DNA of 29,922 bases. Origin: JBBREP01 sp038202885. GTDB lineage: Bacteria; Actinomycetota; Acidimicrobiia; IMCC26256; PALSA-610. The stretch's first letter is position 1. Each line of letters begins with the position of its first letter. Of this stretch, positions 7,031 through 14,708 are shown piece by piece. The notes under the pieces were generated by a model. That model did no database searches. It worked only from the letters and a program-made list of their open reading frames with translations, and was not told the DNA's origin. Position numbers and translations under genes: made by a program. The stretch covers positions 1 through 29,922 of the forward strand of contig JBBREP010000041.1 in assembly GCA_038202885.1 (NCBI GenBank). The letters are read 5' to 3'.

Positions 7031-8578
7031 GTGACGGAGCCGCGCCGCGTCCCCGGGGTCGGCGCGCTCGCGGTGGCGGCGGTGTTGGTCGTCGGGCTCG
7101 TGCTGCGTTTCGCGACCCGGTCGGATCTCTGGCTCGACGAGGCGCTCTCGGTGAACGTCGCCCGCCTCAAGCTCGGCGACATCGGCCCCTGGTTGCGTCA
7201 CGACGGGGCGCCGCCGCTCTACTACTGGCTGCTGCACCTGTGGACCAACTGGTTCGGCACGTCGGACCTTGCGGTGCGCTCGCTCAGCGGCGTGTTCGGA
7301 GTGTTGTCGTTGCCGTTGGCGTGGCTGTGCGGACGCCGACTCGGTGGCACGCGGCTCGCGTGGACGACCGTGGTGCTGCTCGCGCTCAATCCGTTTGCAG
7401 TGCATTTCGCGACCGAGACGCGCATGTACGGGTTGGAGATCTTCCTCGTGTTCGCGGGGATTCTCGCGGTCCGGCGCGCGCTTGATCGGCGATCGTGGGA
7501 TCGGCTCGCGGTCGTCGCGCTGCTGAGCGCGGCCTTGGTCTGGACGCAGTATTGGTGTTTGTCGCTCGTCGCGGTGGTGGCCTTCGCGTTGGTGATCGTC
7601 GCGTGGCGGGCCACGGGCGCCCGGCGCGAGGCGGCCGTCGCGACCTTTGTGGCCGTCGGCGTGGGCGCGGCCACATTTACGGTGTGGCTCCCGACGTTCC
7701 TCGAACAGGCGGCCCACACGGGCACACCCTGGGCAACCGCGCAGTTCCCGCCCGGCCCGATCGGCACCGGGATCCTCGAGTTCGCCGGTGGTGGCCACGC
7801 CGAGGGCTGGCTCCTCGTCTACGTCGCGGTTGCGCTCGTGTTGATCGGCACGTTCGGTCGATCGACCGAACGCAACACGATCGAGCTCACCGCGCACGGC
7901 GGGTCGTCGGTGGCATGGGAGGCCGCGATCGGAATCGGCGCGCTCGCGCTCGGCGCGACGTTGGCCTACCTCGGACACAGTGGTTTCCAGCCGCGCTATG
8001 CCGCGCCGGCGCTGCCGATGTTCGTGCTGGTCGTCGCGCGCGGTGTCACGGTGCTTCCGACGGCCCGGATGCGCAACATCGCGCTCGTGTTCGTCGTGGC
8101 GTGTGGCTTCGCCGGCAGCGTGCGCAACTGGCACGAACAGCGCACCCAAACGGGCGAAGTGGTGGCCGCGCTCGCAACCCGGGCCCGCCCCGGCGACCTC
8201 GTCGTGTACTGCCCCGATCAGCTCGGACCGGCCACGCACCGCCTGCTCGAGCGGCACGCGTTTTCCCGCGGGCTGCGAGAACGGTCGTATCCGATCCTGC
8301 CGTATTCGCGCGTCGTGACGCTGGTCGATTGGGTCGACTACACCAAGCGACTCGACGCCACCACGCCCGACGCAGCAGCCGAGCGCGTGCTCTCGTTGGT
8401 ACGACCGAGCCAACGCGTGTTCGTGGTGACCGCGCCGGGGTACATCACCCACGACGCGCTCTGTTCGCCGTTCGTCAACGCGATCGTGGCCCGGACCGGC
8501 CGACGGATCACCGAGGTGGTGCGTCCGAACCAGGACATTTACGAGCACGCCGGGCTCGATGAGCTCGCCACGCCGTGA
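7031..8578 (+). CDS. GT39/ArnT-like membrane glycosyltransferase (GT-C fold)
   Basis: This polytopic membrane protein has about 515 residues. The start may instead be the in-frame GTG at 7019; 7031 is preferred because of the TANNNT box 8 nt upstream. After the first membrane span comes LWLDEALSVNVARL, the acidic first-loop motif of GT39/PMT_2 enzymes, and then the family's APPLYYWLLHLW and FATETRMYGLE segments. About ten hydrophobic spans follow, then a soluble C-terminal domain from roughly residue 375. Such enzymes transfer a sugar from a polyprenyl-phosphate donor to an acceptor on the outer face of the membrane. The donor and acceptor are not determinable here. The stop overlaps the GTG of the next glycosyltransferase gene (GTGA). 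Confidence 0.82.
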   Translation: MTEPRRVPGVGALAVAAVLVVGLVLRFATRSDLWLDEALSVNVARLKLGDIGPWLRHDGAPPLYYWLLHLWTNWFGTSDLAVRSLSGVFGVLSLPLAWLCGRRLGGTRLAWTTVVLLALNPFAVHFATETRMYGLEIFLVFAGILAVRRALDRRSWDRLAVVALLSAALVWTQYWCLSLVAVVAFALVIVAWRATGARREAAVATFVAVGVGAATFTVWLPTFLEQAAHTGTPWATAQFPPGPIGTGILEFAGGGHAEGWLLVYVAVALVLIGTFGRSTERNTIELTAHGGSSVAWEAAIGIGALALGATLAYLGHSGFQPRYAAPALPMFVLVVARGVTVLPTARMRNIALVFVVACGFAGSVRNWHEQRTQTGEVVAALATRARPGDLVVYCPDQLGPATHRLLERHAFSRGLRERSYPILPYSRVVTLVDWVDYTKRLDATTPDAAAERVLSLVRPSQRVFVVTAPGYITHDALCSPFVNAIVARTGRRITEVVRPNQDIYEHAGLDELATP

Positions 8579-10047
8579 GGGTGTGGCGCTTTTTGGGGGT
8601 GCACGCCGTGGTTGCGGTCGTGCTCCTCGCGGCCGGGGTGCGCATCTCGTACGTCGCATTCGCCAAAGGCGGGCGGTGCGCCATCGTCGTGGCCGGCAAG
8701 ACACTCGGCTACTACCACAGCGAATGCACGGGCGCCGGCCAGGGTCGCGCGAACGATCAGGTGTATTACAACGCCGCGGGCAACCAACTCGCGGACGGTA
8801 AGGGCTTCACGAGTCCGTTCGGGCGGCACGAGGAAACGGCAGACCATCCGCCGGTCACCGTGTTCGCGTTGGCCGGCGTCGCAGTCGCGTTCAACCACCT
8901 CCCGCTGTCGTTGCTCGCCGACGAGACGCATCTCCCGCACGACACGACGGTCCGCACGCACGTGCGCGAGGACCGGTATTTCATGGCGTTGCTCGGAACG
9001 TTGAACGTGTTGCTGATCATGCTGCTCGCGCGACGGCTCGCCGGCCGGGCGACGGCGATCGGCGCCGGCGTACTGGCTGCCCTGTACCCCTACCTGTGGG
9101 TCAACGACGGGTTGATCTTCTCGGAGACCATCGCCATCACGTGCGTGTTGTTGACATTGCTCCTCGCGCTGCGTTGCGCCGAGTCGCCTCGTCCGGCGCG
9201 CTTTGCTGCGGTCGGTGCGATGTGCGCCGTTGCCGCGCTGGCCCGCGCCGAGCTGTTACTTCTCGCGCCGTTGCTCGTGCTCGCGATTGCCTGGGTCGCG
9301 CGACGGCCCGACTGGCGCGTCGCGGTGCGCGGTGTGGTCGCCGCGGGTATCGCCACGGTGGCCGTGCTTGCACCGTGGTTCGTCTACAACGCTGGCCGTT
9401 TCCATGCACGTGTGCTCATCTCGACGAACGACGGGCTGGCGCTGGCGGGATCGAACTGCGCGCCGGTGTACCACGGCGCCGATATCGGGCTGTGGAACAC
9501 GGTGCCGCCGTGCGTGTTCGGCAGCGACGAACTCGATCGCCTCGATGCGGCCGAGGTGGCGACCGCGCACCGTCACCTCGACCAATCCGAGATCTCGGGT
9601 GCCTACCGGCACAAGGCCGTCACCTACATGCGCGACCACCTCGGCGAGATTCCCGTCGTCGTCGCCGCACGAGTAGGACGCGCGTGGAGCCTGTTCCGGC
9701 CCCTCGACATGATCAGTTACAACGCGGGGGAGAGCCGCGAACGTTGGGTCACGGCGCTCGGTCTCGTTGCGTATTACCCGCTGCTGGCGCTGGCGCTCGT
9801 GGGTGCGGTTGCGATGATGCGTCGCCGAGCGGGCCGCGACCTGTGGTTCCTCATCGTGCCGGCGATTTCGGTGACGGCCGTGGCGGCAGCCACGTACGGT
9901 CAGACGCGACTTCGAGCGACGGGCGAACCGTCGCTCGTCATCCTCGGTGCCATCGGTGGCGCGGCCTTGATCGGCGCCGTGCGCGCGCGCAGGCGAGGCA
10001 CCGATCCGGGCGACGTGGCGGCGGCGGTCCCCGTGCCGCGCCCGTAG
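8575..10047 (+). CDS. GT39-family membrane glycosyltransferase
   Basis: This 490-residue polytopic protein is translationally coupled to the preceding glycosyltransferase by a 4-bp GTGA overlap. The first extracytoplasmic loop has NDQVYYNAAGNQLADGKGF, with the acidic residue expected of GT-C enzymes, followed by ADHPPVTVFAL. Further landmarks are LYPYLWVNDGLIFSE, ALARAELLLL and APWFVYNAGRF. It is a paralogue of the C-terminal halves of the two acyltransferase fusions at 11566-14061 and 24984-27770, which share the LWxND, RAELL, PWxxYNxxRF and (Y)xxxHLGxxPxVVxAR blocks. It is the stand-alone version of that domain. Its last 148 bp overlap the convergent gene at 9900-11525. Confidence 0.82.
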   Translation: MRVWRFLGVHAVVAVVLLAAGVRISYVAFAKGGRCAIVVAGKTLGYYHSECTGAGQGRANDQVYYNAAGNQLADGKGFTSPFGRHEETADHPPVTVFALAGVAVAFNHLPLSLLADETHLPHDTTVRTHVREDRYFMALLGTLNVLLIMLLARRLAGRATAIGAGVLAALYPYLWVNDGLIFSETIAITCVLLTLLLALRCAESPRPARFAAVGAMCAVAALARAELLLLAPLLVLAIAWVARRPDWRVAVRGVVAAGIATVAVLAPWFVYNAGRFHARVLISTNDGLALAGSNCAPVYHGADIGLWNTVPPCVFGSDELDRLDAAEVATAHRHLDQSEISGAYRHKAVTYMRDHLGEIPVVVAARVGRAWSLFRPLDMISYNAGESRERWVTALGLVAYYPLLALALVGAVAMMRRRAGRDLWFLIVPAISVTAVAAATYGQTRLRATGEPSLVILGAIGGAALIGAVRARRRGTDPGDVAAAVPVPRP

Positions 10048-11525
10048 CCGGGATCACTCGGGCGCAGGTCGCGCTGATACACGACGCCGAGGCCGAACGA
10101 GATCCACGCGCCCACGGCGCACACGAACACGAGCACACCCACGGCAATCCGCGCCCGCGCCGCGTTCGACGTCGCAGCGAGGCGCGAGCTCGCCACGCCT
10201 TGTAGCCCGACCAACGCCAGCGGTACGAGCGGCGGAAAGAAGTCGGCGAGGTAGCGGTTCGTCACGAACGCGATCGTCAGCACGAACCCAGTCCCGACGC
10301 CGAGACCGACTGCGGTGGGCACGACGGCCATCACCAGATGGCCGCGGCGCCGCACCACAACGATCACACCGATTGCTCCCAAGATCGCGAAGCCCGGCAT
10401 GCTCGCGGGGATACTCGAGGAACGGTCGAGTGTGTCGAACACGGCATCGCCCACCACATGCGCACGCTGGCTTGGGAAGTCGACCCACGGAAAGCGATGC
10501 GAGGGCCGCACGGCGTCGGGTCGGGCGTATTGCAACAGCGTTGTGGGCACGAACTTCAGCCCGAACAGGCTGCCGTGGTTCGCGGCGAGCGTGAGCTGGC
10601 GTTGGTGGTCGACGGCGGTGAACACCTGCTTGTCGAGCGGCAACGAATACACGGTGCCAAATCGCGCTTCGTTGACGCCTGCGTAGGCAACCACGGGGAG
10701 GAGCACGCCCGCGGCAAGCACCGCGATCCGCGGCCATGACCGCAGGCGTTTGCGGCGAAACACCTCGAACGCGCCGACGAGCGCGACGGTCATGACGGCG
10801 CCAAATCCCACAGAAGGGCGTGACATCGCGGTGGCGGTGGCCGCGGCGCTCAACGTGATGGCGCCCCGGATTGTGGGCCGCGCCGCGTAGCGCGTCGCGA
10901 GGTCGGCCGTCACCAACGCCGTCGCGATACCCCAGAGCTCCATCTCGTGGTACACGACCGGGCGACTCCCGAGGAACGCCACGATGGATCCGGCGCCGAC
11001 GAGGACCTGGAACCCGGCGATGCACGCGGCCTCGCCCCGCCCAATCGGCGCCGCGCCCCGCACATGGCGTCGCAGCGACCAGTGCAGTCGCGCGGTGGCG
11101 AACATCGTGACCGCGAAGGCCAGCAGCATCGAGGCTTGGGTGAGGTGGCCGTCGAAGCGATGCGTGACGACCAGCACGGGCATCCGCACGATCGATGGCC
11201 AGATGCCGAAGTATGTGTAGAACTTGCCGTGTACGGCGAAGGCCTCGAAGCCGAGGGTGTCCAACGGAACGTTCCAGCGCCCGTGGAACAGCGCGCGGGC
11301 CTGGGCGTCGAGGATGCCGCCGAACACCGACGGCTTGCGAGTGAGCAGGACGGTGAACACCACGAACGCCGCGATGCTGCCGGCGACCGTCGACCGCAGG
11401 AAGGTTCGCCGGTTCTCGTCAGCGGTGTCAGCAGCGTCGCCGCTGTCCGCGGTGCCGGGCCGGTGCTGGCGTCCGGCCGCAGTGGTGGCCTGCTCGCCGC
11501 TGGGCTCGGCTCGCGTGGGCACCAT
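9900..11525 (-). CDS. Polytopic membrane protein, GT-C-like
   Basis: This protein has about 541 residues, with a polar N-terminal tail of about 40 residues (Thr/Ala/Asp-rich) and then about 11 hydrophobic spans. Motifs GKFYTYFGIWPSIVRMPVL and RPVVYHEMELWGIATAL are typical of uncharacterised actinobacterial GT-C-like membrane proteins, and a glycosyltransferase role is plausible but unproven. The start could be GTG 11531, ATG 11525 or GTG 11522; ATG 11525 is chosen because TACACT lies 8 nt upstream. Homology-like sequence seems to end around DLRPSDPGYG. The last ~50 residues, Ala/Pro/Arg-rich, are encoded opposite the 3' end of the convergent glycosyltransferase, giving a 148-bp coding overlap. 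That looks like read-through past an ancestral stop. Confidence 0.75.
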   Translation of the reverse strand: MVPTRAEPSGEQATTAAGRQHRPGTADSGDAADTADENRRTFLRSTVAGSIAAFVVFTVLLTRKPSVFGGILDAQARALFHGRWNVPLDTLGFEAFAVHGKFYTYFGIWPSIVRMPVLVVTHRFDGHLTQASMLLAFAVTMFATARLHWSLRRHVRGAAPIGRGEAACIAGFQVLVGAGSIVAFLGSRPVVYHEMELWGIATALVTADLATRYAARPTIRGAITLSAAATATAMSRPSVGFGAVMTVALVGAFEVFRRKRLRSWPRIAVLAAGVLLPVVAYAGVNEARFGTVYSLPLDKQVFTAVDHQRQLTLAANHGSLFGLKFVPTTLLQYARPDAVRPSHRFPWVDFPSQRAHVVGDAVFDTLDRSSSIPASMPGFAILGAIGVIVVVRRRGHLVMAVVPTAVGLGVGTGFVLTIAFVTNRYLADFFPPLVPLALVGLQGVASSRLAATSNAARARIAVGVLVFVCAVGAWISFGLGVVYQRDLRPSDPGYGRGTGTAAATSPGSVPRLRARTAPIKAAPPMAPRMTSDGSPVARSRV

Positions 11526-11533
11526 CGGCACGG

Positions 11534-11539
11534 AGTGTA
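11534..11539 (-). promoter_or_regulatory. Putative -10 box of the minus-strand GT-C-like gene
   Basis: TACACT on the minus strand fits TANNNT and ends 8 nt before the ATG at 11525. With the plus-strand box at 11553-11558 it makes a compact divergent promoter region of about 40 bp. Confidence 0.3.
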
Positions 11540-11552
11540 CGAGGCGTCAAAG

Positions 11553-11558
11553 TACGAT
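11553..11558 (+). promoter_or_regulatory. Putative -10 box of the first acyltransferase-glycosyltransferase fusion
   Basis: TACGAT fits TANNNT and ends exactly 7 nt before the TTG at 11566. There is no Shine-Dalgarno sequence. It is the main argument for the TTG start. Confidence 0.4.
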
Positions 11559-11565
11559 CGCAGCC

Positions 11566-14061
11566 TTGCAACCGCGCACGCGCCTCGCCGGCTTCGACGG
11601 GCTGCGAGCCTGTGCGGCGCTCTCGATCGCCGTGTACCACGTCGACTTTTGGCACCTCGCGTCGCACCGCCAACACGCGCTGCTCGCCCAGCTGCGCGTG
11701 GGGGTCTGGATCTTCTTCGCGCTCTCGGGGTTCCTGCTCTATCGGGGCTGGGCCCAGGCCCACCTCGATGGGCGGGCCGAGCCGGTGCTCGGCGAGTACT
11801 TCCGCCACCGCGTCCTGCGCATCTTCCCGGCGTACTGGGTTGCGCTGATCTTTTTCACCGCGATCCACGAAGGCGCGTTCCTCACACCGGCCGCAGGCGT
11901 GGGGGGCGTGGTGCGCCACTTCACGCTCACGCAGATCTACACGACGTTCGCCGATACCGTCACTGGGCTCCCACAGACATGGAGTCTGGCGGTCGAGGTC
12001 ACGTTCTACCTTGCGTTGCCGCTCTACGCGCTCGCGCTGCGTGCACTGGGCCGCCGTCTTGGTGCGCTCGCCGAATACGTCGGCATCGGATCGCTCGCCG
12101 TGCTGTGGTTGGTGTGGACCATCGCAACGCGCGGCGACGCGATCCGCCAACAGTGGCTGCCGAACTTCGCGATGGCTTTTGGCGTCGGGATGCTGCTTGC
12201 GGTGGTGGCAACCGACGCCGCGGCCGGGTCGTGGCTGCGGCGCGCGGGCGAGTGGCTCGGTGCACACGGCGTGCTCTCGTGGGTCGGTGCCGCGCTCGCG
12301 CTCGTCGTCCGTTCTCGGTTCACGATCCCCTACGAGAACGACCTCGGGTCGCAGATCGGGTACTCGATCGCGGCAATCTTGTTCGTGGCTCCGGTCGTGT
12401 TCGACCGCTCGAATTCCTCGATGGCGACCGCCACGACCGCGACCGCCACGACCGCGACCGCCACGACCGCGATCGGGCACACGAAGTCGGCGCTGATGCG
12501 CGTGCTCGACAACCCGGTGGCGCGCTTCCTGGGTCGTATCAGCTACGGCATCTTCCTGTGGCACTACCTGCTGATCGTGCTGGTGCGCAACGACTGGTTC
12601 CACCGGCCGGAAGGCAACATCAACGAGTTCGCGCTCGCGGCCGTGGCGATCCCGCTCACGATCGCGGTCGCCACGCTGAGCTGGTACGTGATCGAGCGAC
12701 CGGCGTCGCGTGCCGGACGGGTATCGCGCGAGGCACGCGCCGCCGGCGAGTCCCGGATGCACTTCGGTGCGGCCTTGGCGGTGATCACGGGCGCGGCGCT
12801 CGCCTGGCGGGTGCTCTACGTGCTCGCCGAGCGTGGTCGCCTCAAACTGAACGGCGACGCCTTCTACTACCACTGGCAGGCGACGGCAGTGGCCCGCGGG
12901 CTCGGTTTCATCGACCCGGTCCAGTGGCAAACGACGGGTCACATCGCCCAGAGCGCGGGCCACCCACCGGCGTATCTGCTGTATCTCGCGGCGTTCACGA
13001 AGGTGGGGCTGGGCAGCGAGACCGCGCATCGCCTGGCGTCGTGCCTGCTCGGCGCGGCGGCCGTTTGCGTGATCGGACTCGCGGCCCGTGCCCTGGCGAG
13101 GGGCGCGACCACGACCAACCGCCACGCCCACTCAATTGGGCTTGTCGCTGCGGTGCTCGCGGCTGGCTACGCCAACTTGTGGATCAACGACGAGATGCTG
13201 ATGTCGGAGAGCATGGCCGCGCTCGGTGTGGCCGTCGTGATCCTCGCGATCATCAGCTACCGCGACCGCCCGACGATGCGGCGCGCTGTCGCGCTGGGTG
13301 GTGCCGTCGGCTTTGCCGCGATGGGTCGAGCCGAACTGCTCGCCTTGGCCGCGATCGTGATCGTGCCGCTCGTGGCCGCGCGCCGGTCGATCGCGTGGCG
13401 CGAACGCATGCGCCAACTCGGCGCCGCGCTGGTCGTCGTGGTCGCGATCATCGCCCCGTGGGTGGGGTACAACCTCACCCGGTTCCACCACCCCGTGTAC
13501 ATGAGCAACGGCCTCGGCGGGGTCACGCTCGTGGGCAACTGCAACGACACCTACTACGGGCCATATCTCGGTTACTGGTCACCCACGTGCGGCGGAACGC
13601 TCGCCACCGACCTGTCGGGCGACGAATCCGATCGTGAAGCGCGCTGGCGCGAGCACGGGTTGCACTACCTGCAAACGCATCTCGGGCGCTTCCCGGTGGT
13701 TGCCGCGGCGCGCGCCGGGCGGATGTGGGAGCTGTTTCCGCTCACTGATCCTGGGCAGAACACGAGCCTCAACGGCGCCCTCGAAGGACGCGGTGTCGGT
13801 GCTTCGCAACTCGCAGTCTGGCAATACATCGTGCTCGCGCCGCTCGGCATCGCCGGCCTGGTATTGCTGCGGCGCCGCCGCAGGATGATCTGGCCCTTCC
13901 TGACCATTGCCGGTCTGGCTACCTTCACCGCGGTCACGAGCTTCGGCATTACGCGCTACCGCATCCCGGTCGACGTGGTGTTGCCGATCCTTGCCGCGGT
14001 CGCGCTGGTGTCGGGCTGGGAGCGAGTCACTTCATACAGTCGCCGACGGCGTACAACGTGA
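11566..14061 (+). CDS. Fused acyltransferase-3 / GT39-like glycosyltransferase membrane protein
   Basis: This protein has 831 residues and two membrane domains. Residues 1-385 are an acyltransferase-3 (AT3) domain: FDGLRACAALSIAVYH with H25, ALSGFLLYR near 60, RIFPAYW at 85-91, WSLAVEVTFY with E144, SYGIFLWHY with H333, and WYVIERP near 376. Residues from about 398 are a GT-C domain with GDAFYYH (D431), GHPPAYLLYL, LWINDEMLMSE, GRAELLAL, PWVGYNLTRFHHPV and a C-terminal FGITRYRIPVD. AT3 proteins move acyl groups onto envelope sugars; GT39 proteins add sugars from lipid-linked donors. TTG 11566 is chosen because upstream in-frame starts would run into the divergent gene and a TANNNT box precedes it. 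A nearly identical architecture occurs at 24984-27770. The 3' end overlaps the convergent lipoprotein gene by 35 bp. Confidence 0.82.
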   Translation: MQPRTRLAGFDGLRACAALSIAVYHVDFWHLASHRQHALLAQLRVGVWIFFALSGFLLYRGWAQAHLDGRAEPVLGEYFRHRVLRIFPAYWVALIFFTAIHEGAFLTPAAGVGGVVRHFTLTQIYTTFADTVTGLPQTWSLAVEVTFYLALPLYALALRALGRRLGALAEYVGIGSLAVLWLVWTIATRGDAIRQQWLPNFAMAFGVGMLLAVVATDAAAGSWLRRAGEWLGAHGVLSWVGAALALVVRSRFTIPYENDLGSQIGYSIAAILFVAPVVFDRSNSSMATATTATATTATATTAIGHTKSALMRVLDNPVARFLGRISYGIFLWHYLLIVLVRNDWFHRPEGNINEFALAAVAIPLTIAVATLSWYVIERPASRAGRVSREARAAGESRMHFGAALAVITGAALAWRVLYVLAERGRLKLNGDAFYYHWQATAVARGLGFIDPVQWQTTGHIAQSAGHPPAYLLYLAAFTKVGLGSETAHRLASCLLGAAAVCVIGLAARALARGATTTNRHAHSIGLVAAVLAAGYANLWINDEMLMSESMAALGVAVVILAIISYRDRPTMRRAVALGGAVGFAAMGRAELLALAAIVIVPLVAARRSIAWRERMRQLGAALVVVVAIIAPWVGYNLTRFHHPVYMSNGLGGVTLVGNCNDTYYGPYLGYWSPTCGGTLATDLSGDESDREARWREHGLHYLQTHLGRFPVVAAARAGRMWELFPLTDPGQNTSLNGALEGRGVGASQLAVWQYIVLAPLGIAGLVLLRRRRRMIWPFLTIAGLATFTAVTSFGITRYRIPVDVVLPILAAVALVSGWERVTSYSRRRRTT
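12424..12468 (+). repeat. Three perfect 15-bp tandem repeats inside the AT3 domain
   Basis: GCGACCGCCACGACC occurs three times in a row, in frame, encoding ATATT x3 at residues 287-301. The block lies in a hydrophilic loop just before the last conserved AT3 segment (RISYGIFLWHY). A 15-bp unit can change copy number by slippage without breaking the frame. Confidence 0.9.
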
Positions 14062-14548
14062 TGCGCGGGCGATCCTTGAAGCCGCCCGAATTCGAAAAGC
14101 TCGTGGCCACGACGGTGTAGTCGCCCGTGTGCGCCCGGACCTTGGGAAAGCGCGGATCGTCGAGTCCGGAACGATCGATGCGATAGCCACGCGTCCGCCA
14201 CATGGCTTCGATGCGGGGGAGCAGCGCGCGCGTGTCGGTGGTCTCGGGCACGTTCACGATGCCGGTCACCTCGGGTTGGCGAGCGCCCGTGGTGCCGACC
14301 GCGTAACCGAGGAACTTCTTGTGGCACAACTCGCGATCGGTGTTGGCCAAGGTCACCCGGTGGAATCCCAAAGCGGGCGGTAGTGCGGTGCCGGCCTCGT
14401 TGAGCAGGGCCACGACGCGTAGTCGTCCGGTCGCATACCCGTCGTGTGCCACCCGCGGTGTCGAGCACCCCGCCAGGAGGCCGCCCAGCGCAACGGTCAC
14501 GACGGCCAGCAACCGCGAGCCACACGTGGGTCGGTTCGGCCGCGCCAT
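14027..14548 (-). CDS. Putative lipoprotein of unknown function
   Basis: This 173-residue protein has a type II signal peptide: RPNRPTCGSRLL, hydrophobic AVVTVALGGL, and lipobox LAGC with the Cys at about residue 28. The mature part has two more Cys, in DRELCHKKF and at the C-terminus (AVGDCMK), which may pair. It also has the segment LPRIEAMWRTRGYRI. No known domain is recognised. It would be anchored to the outer face of the membrane. A weak TAGGCA box lies 6 nt before its ATG. Its last 35 bp overlap the end of the acyltransferase-glycosyltransferase fusion, and it diverges from the flavoprotein gene across a 160-bp spacer. Location suggests an envelope role, by inference. Confidence 0.75.
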   Translation of the reverse strand: MARPNRPTCGSRLLAVVTVALGGLLAGCSTPRVAHDGYATGRLRVVALLNEAGTALPPALGFHRVTLANTDRELCHKKFLGYAVGTTGARQPEVTGIVNVPETTDTRALLPRIEAMWRTRGYRIDRSGLDDPRFPKVRAHTGDYTVVATSFSNSGGFKDRPRITLYAVGDCMK

Positions 14549-14627
14549 CGCTGTTGCCTACCACGGGTACCTGTCACAGCGCGGGACGCGGAGGCCCGAC
14601 GTGGCGGGTGGCGTCACCGTCAGCACG

Positions 14628-14633
14628 TAGAAT
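14628..14633 (+). promoter_or_regulatory. Possible -10 box upstream of the flavoprotein gene
   Basis: TAGAAT lies in the 160-bp divergent spacer, 75 nt before the ATG at 14709. No clear -35 is visible. If used, the transcript would carry a leader of about 70 nt. Confidence 0.25.
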
Positions 14634-14708
14634 GCCCATCCCGGTCCGGCCTCGTTGGGCGGTTGGGGCCGGTCGAGCCCACGACCGGATCGACGCGAGC
14701 GGGAGAGC

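Noticed and set aside
7022..8704. 560-codon minus-strand frame opposite the first glycosyltransferase genes
   Set aside because: It is Arg/His/Glu-rich with no domain and is fully explained by the plus-strand membrane proteins.
11515..11565. GTG at 11515 as the start of the first fusion gene
   Set aside because: It would lie inside the divergent gene's 5' end and adds a non-conserved tail. TTG 11566 has a TANNNT box 7 nt upstream.
11428..13131. 567-codon minus-strand open frame opposite the fusion gene
   Set aside because: Its composition is that of a high-GC antisense shadow (Arg/His/Asp/Glu-rich, no hydrophobic pattern), while the plus frame shows clear AT3 and GT-C motifs.
10947..13637. 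896-codon plus-strand open frame
   Set aside because: It is an Arg/Ala-rich shadow of the fusion gene 11566-14061 and of the minus gene 9900-11525. It has no domain signal and spans two real genes in other frames.
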